A program made the translations under genes and the position numbers. This document shows positions 1-9,699 of a stretch of 64,000 bases of DNA, one piece after another. This DNA is from Paguma larvata (taxonomy: Eukaryota; Chordata; Mammalia; Carnivora; Viverridae): assembly GCA_030068075.1 (NCBI GenBank), contig CM057825.1:122547239-122611238 (forward strand), written 5' to 3'. Under the pieces are notes generated by a model. That model was given only the letters and a program-made list of their open reading frames with translations. It was not told where the DNA came from and ran no database searches. Position 1 is the stretch's first letter. Each line of letters begins with the position of its first letter.

Positions 1-66
1 ATGATGGCCTGAACAAAAACCGAGAGTCGGATGGATGCTTAACTGACTAAGCCAACCAGGTGCCCC
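1..66 (-). mobile_element. CAN-SINE (feline type), head only, cut by window start
   Basis: Reverse-complement SINE head ending in CCAGGTGCCCC, with the diverged A-box region just before it. The rest lies outside the window. Confidence 0.8.
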
Positions 67-79
67 ATTCTTCTTTTTT

Positions 80-296
80 TTTTAATTTTTTTAAGGTTTA
101 TTTATTTTTGAGAGACAAAGAGACAGAGTGTGAGCAGGGGAAGGGCAGAGAGAGAGGCAGACCCAGAATCTGAAGCAGGCTCCAGACTCTGAGCCATCAG
201 CACAGAGCCCGATGCAGGGCTCAAACTCACAAGCCGTGAGATCATGACCTGAGCTGAAGTCAGGCCCTTAACCGGCTGAGCCACGCAGGCATCCCC
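80..296 (-). mobile_element. CAN-SINE (feline type), near full length
   Basis: Starts with a T-rich tail (TTTATTTATTTTTGAGAGA), then the GA-rich middle, GAAGCAGGCTCCAGACTCTG, a B-box complement (GGGCTCAAACTCAC) and a head ending in GCATCCCC. No clear target-site duplication was seen. Confidence 0.92.
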
Positions 297-475
297 GGGT
301 GTCTGCTGCTTTGAAGTGCTGTTTGGACATTCTCATGAGTGGCTCTTGGTACATGGATGCAAGAGTTTCTCTGGGGTGTTTACCTAGAAATGGAATCACC
401 TGGATTCACAATATGTGAATGTGAAACTTTAGGCGACCATAGCAAGCTGCTTTTTAAAGGGGTTATGCCAATTTT

Positions 476-707
476 ATTGTTTATTTGTTTTATTTTAACT
501 TTTTAATGTTTTATTTATTTTAAGAGAGACGGAGACAGAGTGTGAGCAGGGAGGGGCAGAGAGAGAGAGGGAGACATAGAATCTGAAGCAGGCTCCAGGT
601 TCTGAGCCGTCAGCACAGAGCCTGACGTGGGGCTCGAACTCACGCACCGTGAGATCATGCCCTGAGCTGAAGTTGGATGTTCCACCGACTAAGCCACTCA
701 GATGTCC
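476..707 (-). mobile_element. CAN-SINE inserted in an old L1
   Basis: Tail TTTTATTTATTTTAAGAGAGA, GA-rich middle and B-box complement GGCTCGAACTCAC, ending near GATGTCC. The L1 words TAAAGGGGTTATGCC (455) and TAAAGTGGTTGTACT (873) flank this SINE together with the next one, as a diverged target-site duplication would. Confidence 0.9.
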
Positions 708-872
708 TTTAAATGTTTATTTATTAGAGAGAGAAAGAGGTCACTAGTGGGGTAGCGCCTGAAGCGGGCTCCACGCTGACAGCAGAGAGCCCGACTCGAG
801 CCAGAACCAGTGAACCATGAGATCATGACCTGAACCGAAGTCAGACAATTAACTGAGCCACCCAGGCATCCC
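708..872 (-). mobile_element. Older, shorter CAN-SINE abutting the previous one
   Basis: About 165 bp: short tail AAATGTTTATTTATTAGAGAG, GAAGCGGGCTCCACGCTGACAG, then GATCATGACCTGAACCGAAG and a head ending in CCAGGCATCC. It is more diverged than its neighbour, so probably older. Confidence 0.82.
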
Positions 873-1224
873 TAAAGTGGTTGTACTGACTACATTCCCA
901 CCGTCAACATGTGCCATCCAGGTCCTCTCTGGCACTTGGTATTATGAGATTTGAAAATGTTTGCCAACTGAGTATACAACTGTTTCCGGCTGAGGCCTCG
1001 ATCTGTATTTCCTCCATCTCCAATGCTCCTGAGGACCCTTCTCAACCCTAAGGACTAAAATATCTTCCCGTATACTTCCTACTAAGGTTCTGAAGCTTTG
1101 TTTCAGACATTTGAGTTCATAATCTATCATCTTCCCCAACAGTGAGTTCTAAGGGAGATTCACCTGTAATTTCTACTAAAGATCTTTAAGTGGTTTTTGT
1201 TTCCTGTTGGCATTTAAGTCTTTA

Positions 1225-1316
1225 TTTATTTATTTTTATTTTTTTAATAATTTATTGTCAGATTGGTTTCCACACAACACCCAGCGCTCATCCCAACAAG
1301 TGCCCTCCTCAAGCCC
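1225..1316 (-). mobile_element. Young 5'-truncated carnivore L1 insertion
   Basis: Only about 92 bp of L1 3' end: an A-tail complement (TTATTTATTTATTTTTATTT), then GATTGGTTTCCACACAACAC and CTCATCCCAACAAGTGCCCT. It is flanked by an 11-bp direct repeat TTAAGTCTTTA at 1214-1224 and 1317-1327, a target-site duplication. Confidence 0.8.
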
Positions 1317-1539
1317 TTAAGTCTTTAACCTAGAGTTGAGCTTTGTATATACGGTGTGAGGTAGGGATTGGTCGTAGACTTTCGGGGGCTTTTAAAGGGT
1401 GGCAGGTGTATTTGGAGAAGAGTGGGACAGGGATTCGACTGGAGCTCTTGAGTGTACTAGAGAGCGCTCCCGGGATTTTCTCACATTCTGCTTTTTCAAA
1501 TTCTGCTTCTCCCGTGGACCGTCGCCTGTGAGAGCTTAT

Positions 1540-1668
1540 GCTTCACATGTGCGAGCCTCCGTTTCCTCATGTGGACAACCATGGATACGGCCCCTGGTTG
1601 GTATGGAGATTGCATGAGTTAAAGTACGCAGAATGCTCCCCACGTTGCCTGGTACACAGCATAAGAAC
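1540..1668 (+). mobile_element. MIR (ancient tRNA-derived SINE), 3' half
   Basis: GAGCCTCCGTTTCCTCATGTG is the MIR core in shorter form. It is followed by the 3' region 'ATTGCATGAGTTAAAGTACGC' (shortened) and CCTGGTACACAGCATAAG. It ends next to a MIR in the opposite orientation. Confidence 0.72.
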
Positions 1669-1673
1669 ACTGT

Positions 1674-1915
1674 CTAGCATTTATTGAGCACTTACTGTGT
1701 GCCGGGTAGCTTGCCAAACGGTTATATGTGCTGTTAACTCATTGAGCCCCTGGCCACTCCATGAAACAGATGGTTTCCCCACCCGTTACAGATGAGGAAA
1801 CTGAGTCTCAGTAGGGGTGAGTGAATCCTCTGAGGGCACACGGCTAGGGTGCAGAAGAGGACTCGAACCCTATCAGTGTGGCTGCAGAACCCGCATCCCT
1901 CACCACCACCCGTCA
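1674..1915 (-). mobile_element. MIR, near full length
   Basis: ATTTATTGAGCACTTACTGT, then TTACAGATGAGGAAACTGAG and ACTCGAACCCTATCAGTGTG match the MIR reverse complement in order over about 240 bp. Confidence 0.85.
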
Positions 1916-2619
1916 AAGCCATTTCCCTTCCCTTCCTCTGTCGTCCGGAGCCCAACCCCTGGGCCTGGGGAGCGGAATGGCCGCCTCTCCAGAAGGAAGT
2001 GTCTGAAGGTTGAAATGGAGGAGTGGTAGGCGGTGAGGTCAACCCCCCCAATTCCCCTGAGGCCCCTGCCTTTGACTCTGAAGCTCATGAGAGGCTCCCG
2101 GGGCAGTCTATCGATCCTCGCCCTCCGCAGACCTAGACGAGATGAATCACGGGCCGTAATGTTCCCCCAGGATCATCCATTAGTCACAGCTGCCATCCTG
2201 GGCCCGGTGTGGCTTTGGGGTCAGGCAGGAGTTTCTCCCCAGGCCCGGTTCTCAGAGGCTTTTATCCAGAGCTGAGCCTGAGCACACAGCCCCTTGGCTA
2301 CATCTCAGGGCTGGGGGCTTCCCACCGAGAGAATACGGCAACTCCAGCACGCGCTGTAGGCCTGTGGCCCGTCTGTAGACAAAGGGCTTGGAGCTGCACT
2401 CGAGCCCAGCTTCGTGGCTTCCCAGTTACTGATCGCTGGAGGTGCTGTCATTTACATTTGCTCCTTCGGGGATGGTGTCCCAGGCCCACTAGGGGTGTAA
2501 GGACAGAGTGACTCCCTCAGGGAGTTGCCGCCTCCTGCAGAGACAGACCCCCCGTCGTGCTACCTGCAGAAAAGGGCTTCGAATCCGCCAACGCGTCCCT
2601 CCTAGAAGCTGGTTCAAGG
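1916..2619. other. GC-rich unique sequence, no gene seen
   Basis: Unique-looking DNA without recognisable repeat, splice-bounded exon or conserved peptide. The open frames here (up to about 105 codons) overlap on both strands with no common codon pattern. Confidence 0.5.
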
Positions 2620-2780
2620 CCACGATTCATGAAACGGCTGTGTATTGAACACCTGCTATCTGCCTCACAGGTGTCCGTGGTGACCACCAGTCATGTCCCT
2701 GCCTCCGTGGCACTTACAGTCCAGTGTCCCAGGAAACATGGGGCCCTGCTAGGAGGAGACATCGCCCCCCTCGCGGGGTC
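2620..2780 (-). mobile_element. L2 LINE fragment
   Basis: TGTATTGAACACCTGCTATCTG, in shorter form, followed by TCATGTCCCTGCCTCCGTGG and CACTTACAGTCCAGTG. This is the reverse complement of the L2 3' end ('last bases of L2 then accumulated-in-stock' order), strongly diverged. Confidence 0.6.
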
Positions 2781-2999
2781 AGTCTGCAGCCAGGCTGGGG
2801 CACCGGGGGGCGGGGGGACAGAGGGCTCCCGGGTCTGCCCACGGGTGGGGTGGGACCTCATGAACACCCATCCCTGAAACTACAAAGCTCATGCCCTCCC
2901 ACACCTGCCTGCCGGAAGGCTCTGCCTGAGGGGTTAGAGTGGGGCCCCCGGAACCACTCAGACCTGAGTGGCGTCCATGAGTTTATCACCGCACGACAA

Positions 3000-3440
3000 A
3001 CTCCCCAACCCTTAGCAGACACGTTTTTCCTTATAGGTTCTATGGGTCACGAATTCTGGAGTGGCTCAGCTGGTTGGTTCCGGCTCGTGAGGTTGCGGAC
3101 AAGATGGCAGCTAGGGCCGCAGTTACGTCACGGCTTGACAGGCTGGAGGACCCGCCTCTGTGTGACTCACTCACCTGGCTGTAGGCAGGAGGCCTCTTCT
3201 TCATGGCGAGGGCCTCTCCACAGTGCATCTTGAGCGCCCTTGCAACATGGCGGCCGGGCCCCCCCCCCCGCCCCCCCGCCTGCGTGATTCCAGACAGGAA
3301 GTGAGAAGAATGCTCGTCCCGGAAGCCACCCTCCATCACTCCCACCTCATTCTGTTCGCTAGCAGGGGTCACGAAGTCCAGCTCACACTCAAGGAACACT
3401 CCACTTTTTGAGGGAAGGGGTGACAAGGGATTTCTGGATA
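3000..3440 (-). mobile_element. ERVL-MaLR (MLT1-like) solo LTR
   Basis: Reads in order GGTTCTATGGGTCACGAATT, GGAGTGGCTCAGCTGG, ACAAGATGGCAGCTAGGGC, GGCAGGAGGCCTCTTCTTC, CAACATGGCGGCCGGGC, GGAAGTGAGAAGAATG. This is the antisense order of an old MaLR-type LTR. The two ATGGC words, which look like YY1 or start-codon contexts, are part of the LTR. A C-rich run (about 3257-3283) interrupts it. No internal viral genes are present. Confidence 0.68.
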
Positions 3441-3449
3441 TATTAGAAA

Positions 3450-3610
3450 ATCCCCACCCTGGGTGACCTGGGGCAAGTTCCTTCTGTGTGAGCCTCAGTC
3501 TTCTCGTCTGTGAGATGGGGATAATGAGTCATAGCACCTGCCTCGCAGTTGCCATCTGAGAATGAGACAGGAAGTACAAGCGCAGGGCTTGTCATGTGAG
3601 TGACACCCCT
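3450..3610 (+). mobile_element. MIR, central and 3' part
   Basis: GGTGACCTGGGGCAAGTTCC, AGCCTCAGTCTTCTCGTCTG and GAGATGGGGATAATGAGTC follow the MIR order. Confidence 0.8.
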
Positions 3611-3694
3611 CCCCCCCAATAAACGCTGGTCGTTGATATCAATGTGGGTATTTAAAGGGATTTATCCAGGGTTAGTCCCTGTTCTCTTCACTCA

Positions 3695-3880
3695 GTGGGT
3701 CTCACCCCTGCTGCACAAGATGATTAGACGCAGAGTTTTAAGAATAGAAATCCATCCCTGAAATCCCCACCCCATTTTCCGACTCAGTAGGTGTCGAGAG
3801 GGGCCTCTAAGTCCCCCTGTTTTTGAAAGCATGCCACGTAATTCTTACTTGCCGCAGGGCCGAAATCAGTGGCCTGACCT
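3695..3880. mobile_element. MER5-like hAT-Charlie MITE
   Basis: CAGTGGGTCTCACCCCTGCTG at the left and GAAATCAGTGGCCTGACC at the right frame a short AT/GC-balanced element. CATTTTCCGACTCAGTAGGT in the middle is typical of MER5 elements. Strand is not assigned because the element is nearly palindromic. Confidence 0.6.
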
Positions 3881-3954
3881 GGGAATTCTTAAGTGACCCA
3901 CCAACAGATAAAATGTAAGGAAGAAATTAAAAATGAAGGAAGGGAGGTCCCTGT

Positions 3955-4020
3955 AATTCAGTGCTTCTCAAAGCGTGGTCCTCAGCGTTGCCTGGGAGCT
4001 TGTTAGAAATGCACGTTCTT
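3955..4020 (+). mobile_element. MER5A-like fragment, interrupted by a SINE
   Basis: CAGTGCTTCTCAAAGCGTGG and GGGAGCTTGTTAGAAATGCA are the 5' portion of a MER5A-type MITE. The following SINE (4021) replaces the remainder. Confidence 0.65.
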
Positions 4021-4132
4021 GGGGCGCCTGGGTGGCTCAGGTGGTTAAGCGTCTTGATTTCAGCTCACGTCATGATTTCACAGTTCATGTGTGCTGATAG
4101 CACACAGCCTGCTTGGGACTCTCTCCTTTGCT
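4021..4132 (+). mobile_element. CAN-SINE, 3' truncated
   Basis: Intact head GGGGCGCCTGGGTGGCTCAG through GCCTGCTTGGGACTCTCTCC, then it stops without the CT-rich tail or A-tail. It abuts an LTR fragment, so a later deletion probably removed its end together with part of the MER5A copy. Confidence 0.88.
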
Positions 4133-4139
4133 CCCTTTG

Positions 4140-4371
4140 ATGAAACAAGTTGCCACATTGGAGGGGACCACACGGCAAGGAACTGAATGCTGCCGACATC
4201 TACCGAGGGAGCTTAGACACACATTCCTCCCCAGCCAAGCCTGCGAATGAGACCGCAGCCCAGCGAGAGCCACGCCCAGATTCCCACCCCACAACAACCG
4301 TGAGATGACATTTGCTGTTTTAACCCGCTAAGTTACGTGGTCATTTCTCGTGCAGCAGATAGATAACTGAT
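4140..4371 (+). mobile_element. ERVL-MaLR (MLT1-like) LTR, 3' part
   Basis: CACACGGCAAGGAACTGAAT, GCCCAGCGAGAGCCACGCCC, ACAACCGTGAGATGACATTT, TTTTAACCCGCTAAGTTACG and GCAGATAGATAACTGATAGG give the sense order and terminal bases of the same LTR family seen antisense at 3000-3440. Confidence 0.68.
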
Positions 4372-4715
4372 AGGGCGGATGTCGGGAGGATAGAAGGAAC
4401 CCCTGGAATAATCTAGAATCTGTGTGAAAGGAGATTTGAGAAAAGTTCAGTGCATAGACCTTCTTTGGATCCCGATTTGAACATACTAATTTGAACAACA
4501 TATTGTGATTTTTTTTCACTGATATTTGGGAAAACGTGAATATCACGGGAATCCTGTATGATAGTGAGGTATTACTGTTCGCTTGTATTTGGTATAATAA
4601 TACCATATGGTATTGGGGTTCTATTCTGAAAAAGAGGCTGTATCTTTTAGAGAAACATTGAACTATTGACAGTTGCATAATATGCCGTTGGAGATAAGGT
4701 TTAAAATAACCAGGT

Positions 4716-4916
4716 GGAGGGGAGCCTGGGTGGTTCAGTGGGTTAAGCGCCCAACTCTCAGTTTGAGCTCAGGTCGTGATCTTACGGTTTGCGAGTTCAA
4801 GCCCTGCGTCGGGCTCCGTGCTGATAGTGCAGAGCCTGCTTGGGATTCTCTCTCCCCTCTCTCTGCCCTTACCCTGTTTACACTCTCTCAGAACAAATAA
4901 ATAAATTGAAAAAAGT
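4716..4916 (+). mobile_element. CAN-SINE, near full length
   Basis: Head GGGAGCCTGGGTGGTTCAG, B-box GAGTTCAAGCCCTGCG, CT-rich middle and tail AACAAATAAATAAATTGAAA. Confidence 0.9.
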
Positions 4917-5034
4917 AAGTTTTCCGACTGGTCGGCTCAGTCGGAAGAGCATGCAACTCTATCTCGGGGTCGCGAGTTTGAGCCCCACCTGAGGTGTAGC
5001 GATTACTTAAATAAATAAAACACTTTAAAAAAGT
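4917..5034 (+). mobile_element. Short tRNA-Lys-like CAN-SINE
   Basis: About 115 bp with no CT-rich middle: GGCTCAGTCGGAAGAGCATG (A-box), GAGTTTGAGCCCCACC (B-box), GATTACTTAAATAAATAAAA tail. This differs from the long feline SINE. The same short form recurs at 33084. Confidence 0.8.
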
Positions 5035-5189
5035 AGTCAGGTGCAGAGGGTGTATAGATCAAACGAAACGATTGGCCATGAGTTGATGGTCGTTGAGGGT
5101 TTGGAGGCTCCCTTTCCTATTCTCTGGGCTTTTGTCAGTGTCTGAAATTTTCTGTAATAGGAAGTTTTTTGGTTTTTGTTTTTTAATGG

Positions 5190-5260
5190 TGTGAGCGTAA
5201 TGCGCCCATTTTACAGATGGACAAAGCAAACCCCAGAAGCAAGCAGGAAGATTGGAGGGA
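5190..5260 (-). mobile_element. MIR core fragment
   Basis: GCGCCCATTTTACAGATGGA is the MIR antisense core. The flanks are too diverged to extend further. Confidence 0.5.
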
Positions 5261-5444
5261 GAATGGGGTGGGGGCGGTACTTATGTCATTGACCCTGAGG
5301 GCTATACCTGGGCCCCACCTGTGGCTTGTTCATCCTGGGGAAGGGGCTTGTGCGTGGACTCTGGAGTCTGCTTCCCTGCCTGAGCCTGGGTGTGGGAAGG
5401 GATCCCCTTGCTCTCCGAATCACAACTTTCCGTCGTTCTGTCAA

Positions 5445-6045
5445 AATCCCGCGGGCTGGGTGGCTTAAACAAACGGAATGTATTTGCTCACCGCTCTGGA
5501 GACAGTAAGTCCAAGACCGAAGTGCCGGAAGAACTGGTTTCTCCTGAGGCCTCTCTCTTTGGCTGGTAGAGAGATGGTCGGCTTCTGGCTGAGTCCTCAC
5601 CTTGTGTTGTCTCTGTGTGTGAGCCCCTGTTTTCTCACCTCCTCTTATAAGGGCGCCAGTCACACCGCGTTAGGGCCCATCCTAACTGCCTCACTTTACC
5701 TTAATCACTTCTCTAAAGGCCCTCTCTCCAAATACAGTCATAGTCATGGCGCCTGGGTGACTCAGTTGGTTAAGCGCCCGACTTCAGTTCAGGTCACGAT
5801 CTTGCGATTCATGAGTTCGAACCCCGCGTCGGACTCTGTGCTGCCAGCTCGGACCCTGGAGCCTGCTTCCGATTCAGGGTCTTCCTCTCTCTCTGTCCCT
5901 CCCTCGCTTGTGCTCTGTCTGTCTCTCTCTTTCTCAAAAATAAATAAACATTGAAAAAAATTCAAGTACAGTCACATTTTAAGGAACCGAGCCTAAGGGC
6001 TTTTGCCTACGAGTTTTGGAGGGAGACACAGTTGAGTCGTAACAC
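5445..6045 (-). mobile_element. ERVL-MaLR-type LTR, interrupted by a SINE
   Basis: GGGTGGCTTAAACAAACGG, TCCTGAGGCCTCTCTCTTTG, CCTCTTATAAGGGCGCCAG, GGCCCATCCTAACTGCCTC, CTCCAAATACAGTCA then, after the SINE, TTTTGGAGGGAGACACAGTT form the antisense order of a MaLR-class LTR. There are no internal viral genes. Confidence 0.65.
5748..5962 (+). mobile_element. CAN-SINE inserted in the LTR
   Basis: Full head-to-tail copy: GGCGCCTGGGTGACTCAG, B-box GAGTTCGAACCCCGCG, tail AAATAAATAAACATTGAAAA. TACAGTCA occurs on both sides (about 5733 and 5967), consistent with a target-site duplication. Confidence 0.93.
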
Positions 6046-6189
6046 ATCCTGAGTCTTCAAAACCCATCGTGTATTTGGTTCCCATCATATCCCCGCCCCG
6101 ACCAGCCCCATTGCAAGTGCTCAGTCATCACGTGTGCATGATGGTGACCGTTCTGGCTCAGGGACAGAACCGTTCTGGCTCAGGGGTCA

Positions 6190-6330
6190 CAGCGGCAAAC
6201 ACGGCAGACAAACATCCCTGCCTTCATGGGGCTTCCATTGTATTGGAAGAGTCGACAGCCTAGAGATAAAATGTATAGTATGCCGTATGCGTTCTAGGGA
6301 GAGGGGCCAAGAGAGAGGAAAGCAGGAGGG
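6190..6330 (-). mobile_element. L2 fragment
   Basis: CATCCCTGCCTTCATGGGG, CTTCCATTGTATTGGAAGAG and AGCCTAGAGATAAAATG match the antisense L2 3' region, diverged. Confidence 0.6.
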
Positions 6331-6451
6331 TTGGAGGCCCTACATTATATGTCCCCTGTGCCTCCTTCCAGAGATTTCCTGTGTGAACACAGGAGACGTA
6401 TGGATGGGTGGATGGACAGATTGGGTACGTCCCCATTTTTTGGGGTATATA

Positions 6452-6523
6452 TTTTTAAAGTTTATTTATTTATTTTGAGATAGAGAGTGCGCGCATGCGT
6501 GCACGAGTGGGGGAGGGGCAGCT

Positions 6524-6555
<32 letters not shown>

Positions 6556-6684
6556 ATCTCGAGCAGGCTCCATGCTGTCAGCGCAGAGCCCTACACGGAG
6601 CTCGAACTCACACTCTGTCAGATGATGACCTGAGCTGAAACCAAAAGTCAGATCCTTAACTGACTGAGCTCCCCAGGTGCCCCC
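6452..6684 (-). mobile_element. CAN-SINE with expanded (GA)n
   Basis: Tail TTAAAGTTTATTTATTTATT, a (GA)-type stretch near 6524-6553 and head ending CCCCAGGTGCCCC. The word ACCAAAAGTCAGATCC marks an older long-linker subtype. Confidence 0.88.
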
Positions 6685-6689
6685 GCTCT

Positions 6690-7985
6690 TTTTTTTTTTT
6701 TTGGAGACATCGTTGACAAATAACTTCAGGTCTACAACCTAATAATTTGATATTTGCATCTATTGCAAAAAGATCATGACAATAAGCGTCCTGAACATCG
6801 GTCCCCACACAGAGTTACAGATGATCTTTTCTTGTGACGAGAGCGTTTAAGATCTACTCTCTTCGTGACTTTCAAGTACGCGATACGGTACTATTAACTG
6901 TAGTCGCCATGCCGTGTGCGGCGTCCCCGGGACTGACTGACCTTATACTTGGGGATTTGAGCCTGTTGACCGTCTTCACCCATTTCTGCCCCCCCCCGGC
7001 CCCACCCCTTCCCGTGGGCTCTGACCACCACCCGTCTGTTCTGCGTCCGTGATTCGGCTTTTTTCGGATTCCACGTGTAAATGAGATCATACAGCATGTA
7101 ACTTTCTGCCTGACTGATTTCACTGAGCATAAAGCCCTCAAGGTTCCGCCCACCTTGTTGAAAATGGCAGCGTCTCCTTCCTTTTTTGATGGCCGAATCG
7201 GATTCCGGCGTCCACGTACCCACGACATTTTTTGCGTCCATTCAGCCGTCAGTGCGCTCACAGGCGGTTTCCATGTCTTAGCTGTTGGAAATCGTGCCAC
7301 TATTATCCACTATTAGATAGTGGATCTGTATCTTTTTGAGACGGTGATTTCATTTCCTTTGGATGTATACCCAAAAGTGGAATGACTGGAGCCTACGGTA
7401 GTTCTATTTTTATTTTTTATTTTTTGAGAAACCTCCGTACTGTTTTCCACCAGCGGCTGCCCCAGTTTGCATTCCCACCAGCCGTGTGCAAGACTTCCCT
7501 TTTCTCCGCATCTTCGCCAACACCGGTTTCCTCGGTTTTTTTTTTGTTTTTTTTTTTTTTGTTTGTTTTTTGGATAGCCCTCGTACAGGTGGGAGGTGAC
7601 ACCTCAGCTTGGTTTTGATTTGCATTTCCCTGGTGATTTGCGATACTGTGCACCTTCTCACGTACCTTGTACACCTACTTGGCAAATACTTTCACAGACT
7701 TGGCCGTCTGTATGTCGTCTTTGGAAAAATGTCTCTTCAGATCCCCTGCTCATTTTTACATGAGGTTTTGGGGGGTTTTTTTGCTATTGAGTTGCGTGAA
7801 TGGGCTCTCCTCGTTTTTAAACCTACAGATGGTATTCTTCCATCCATGCTGTTCTTTGCTCTTCTTACTTGAAAACATATTTCAAAACTCATTTCCCATC
7901 AACACACACGGATATGCCTGCACTCTCTTTGATGTCTTGATTTTAAATAACTTGAAGCGTATAAAATCACGGGGCTGCTGAGCTA
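6690..7985 (-). mobile_element. L1M relic: 3' UTR and ORF2 C-terminus
   Basis: Reads antisense from the L1 3' UTR (ACAACCTAATAATTTGATAT) through TCCACGTGTAAATGAGATCA and CCCAAAAGTGGAATGACTGG to TTGATTTGCATTTCCCTGGT. Minus-strand translation near 7500-7680 shows the L1 ORF2 C-terminal phrase ITREMQIKTKLRCHLPPVR, broken by an A/T-rich run. Confidence 0.88.
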
Positions 7986-8051
7986 GAGTAACGGAGCCTG
8001 GCGTTTGTTGATGCTGACGGCCCCCAGCGCCGGTCACCTCATCCGATCGTC

Positions 8052-8280
8052 CCCCCTCCCCACCGTCTAAGACTCTGATGAGGAAGCTGTCCCTGGGTTC
8101 CTGCTCTGTGGGCCCCAGAGGGCCGGGATCAGATCTGTGCCAACTTGGTAGCCCAGTGACAGCGGGTTCTCAGTTAAGAGCTTGCTGAAAGCAAATGCAT
8201 GAGTGCATGAAGGAATGAACATGTCTCCCCGGCCCCCCGACTTTGAGATACGAGGTGCGGTCCTGGGAGAGGCAGGGCGG
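8052..8280. repeat. Copy A of a 229-bp direct duplication
   Basis: Matches 9700-9928 base for base except about ten substitutions (roughly 4-5 percent), with no evident gap larger than one base. It is not a recognisable transposon. It begins in a C-run (CCCCCTCCCCACCGTCT) and ends at GAGGCAGGGCGG. Confidence 0.92.
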
Positions 8281-9699
8281 AGAGGAGGCAAGGTGGGTGC
8301 TGTTCCCAAAACACGATTCAGGGTCATGAGCGGCTTTTATAAACAGGTGGAGAGTAAGAACTACTACCTTCAGGGAAATGTCTAGTCCCGGATTGCGTTA
8401 CTACCGAATGGTAGGGTCCGAGAGACCTCCCTGTCCAGGTTACCAGGATAAGAAAATACTCATGGATAGTGTTATTATATTTCATTCATATGGAGTCGTT
8501 ACAAGAATATGATATAATCAGGGGGAGCTGAGAAGTTACCCTGCAGGGATTGAGACTCTGTGCTTCGGGATGAGGCTGGGGATGGGATACCGGAACCCAA
8601 GCGTCCAGACAGGACTCTGCTCCCTTGGATCTCACTCCAAGCAGGAGGAAGCTTCTAGAAGGGAAGGTAGCACCAGGAATCACAATGGAACTGGCCTGCT
8701 GGCCTCCGTGTGTGAGGTAAGAGATGGGTGGAGGGCACATTCCTGTACCTCAACCCACCTCCAAAGCCCCAGAACCTTCTGCGCCCAGCCTGCTACCTGC
8801 TCCTTCGTGTTCAGGGCGATCCTGAGCCGGCAGGCCCTGTCAGGACCTCCTCAGGGGCTCACCAAGTGCTGAGATTCCAGGCAGCGTGCCTGCCCGGTCA
8901 GGGAATCCCTGTAATTCTGGAATGGGCGGACGGGATGACCACAGTACCCACCTCTGAGGTGTGGTGGGGCCGATGCCTTCACCGTGCACAGAACGCTCAG
9001 AGTGGGACCTAGAAGCCACCTTAGAGGGTGGCTGATGCTCTTGCCATCATCTCGAGTCTCAACAGGCCCCGTGTGACTCCGGGGCGGGGCTTTGCCAGGA
9101 ATCGGACTGCTCCACGTGGCACGGGCTCCTTCGAGGGCGTCGATCTGGGCTCCAGGCCACGCAGATTGTGGGTTCGGGCCTGGCCCTGCCTCATCCCGGC
9201 TCTGAGACCCCCCCACACCTCCCCAAGCCCCACTTCCTCCATCTGTAGCTTGGGCTCGGTCCACGGCAGCCTGAGCGCTTGGTGAGACCTCTGGCCCCCT
9301 CAGGGCTCCCCGACTGCTGACACTGAGGAAAACGCACCCACATGGCCCTGGGCCCCTGCCGGGCCCCGTCCCTGCAGCTCGGGCCCCGTCCCTGCAGCTC
9401 GGGCCCCTGAGGAAAGGGGTCGGAGCCGGTGAGCGTGTCTCCTGCAGGCCCTGAGCTGCCGAGCTGGGAGGCCGGAGGGAAGTGAGCGGCTGAGGCAGGA
9501 AGGCGGCTCCAGGCCCTGGGTTTCTGCTCTGACTGCTGGGATCTCAGCCTTTCTACCTGTCCTGGTGTTCTCTGTCCCCTCACTCCCTCTCTGCATCGCA
9601 ACCACGCACACCCAGAGCCGTGCGTGTCTTCTCCTGTCTCCAGATCTTTGCCCGGGCTGTTCCCCAGCCTGCTGGCCCCCCCACCCCAGCCTCTCAGAC
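8281..9699. other. Unique DNA between the duplicated copies
   Basis: About 1.4 kb with no confident gene or long repeat. A weak MIR core (TTCCTCCATCTGTAGCTTGG) lies near 9234. Open frames up to about 190 codons come from GC-rich composition and differ between strands. Confidence 0.5.
9363..9408. repeat. 20-bp tandem duplication
   Basis: GGGCCCCGTCCCTGCAGCTC is present twice head to tail, followed by a partial third unit GGGCCCCTGAG. Confidence 0.9.

Larger units (their letters stand above)
297..1400 (-). mobile_element. Old L1 relic (mammalian L1M type), interrupted
   Basis: Reverse-complement L1 signatures: 'GTTTCTCTGGGGTGTTTACCTAG' (shortened form at about 368-390), 'TTCCCACCGTCAACATG' near 896 and 'GGTGTGAGGTAGGGATTGG' near 1354. 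This is ORF2 and 3' L1 sequence read antisense. It is split by a block of two SINEs (476-872) and by a younger short L1 insertion (1225-1316). Heavy decay means no usable reading frame remains. The part between 960 and 1215 is assigned only by position. Confidence 0.7.
4430..5180 (+). mobile_element. Old LINE 3' end (L1/HAL1-like), split by two SINEs
   Basis: GGATCCCGATTTGAACATAC, TATTTGGTATAATAATACC, TTGGCCATGAGTTGATGG and GTCTGAAATTTTCTGTAATA give the order of an ancient LINE 3' untranslated end. The insertion site words AACCAGGTGG (4709) and GTCAGGTGCA (5036) bracket the two SINEs. The subfamily is uncertain. Confidence 0.6.

Noticed and set aside
3110..3260. Two ATGGC(G/A)GC words resembling YY1 sites or a start codon in a CpG-rich promoter
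   Set aside because: They sit at conserved positions of an old MaLR-like LTR read antisense, so repeat origin explains them.
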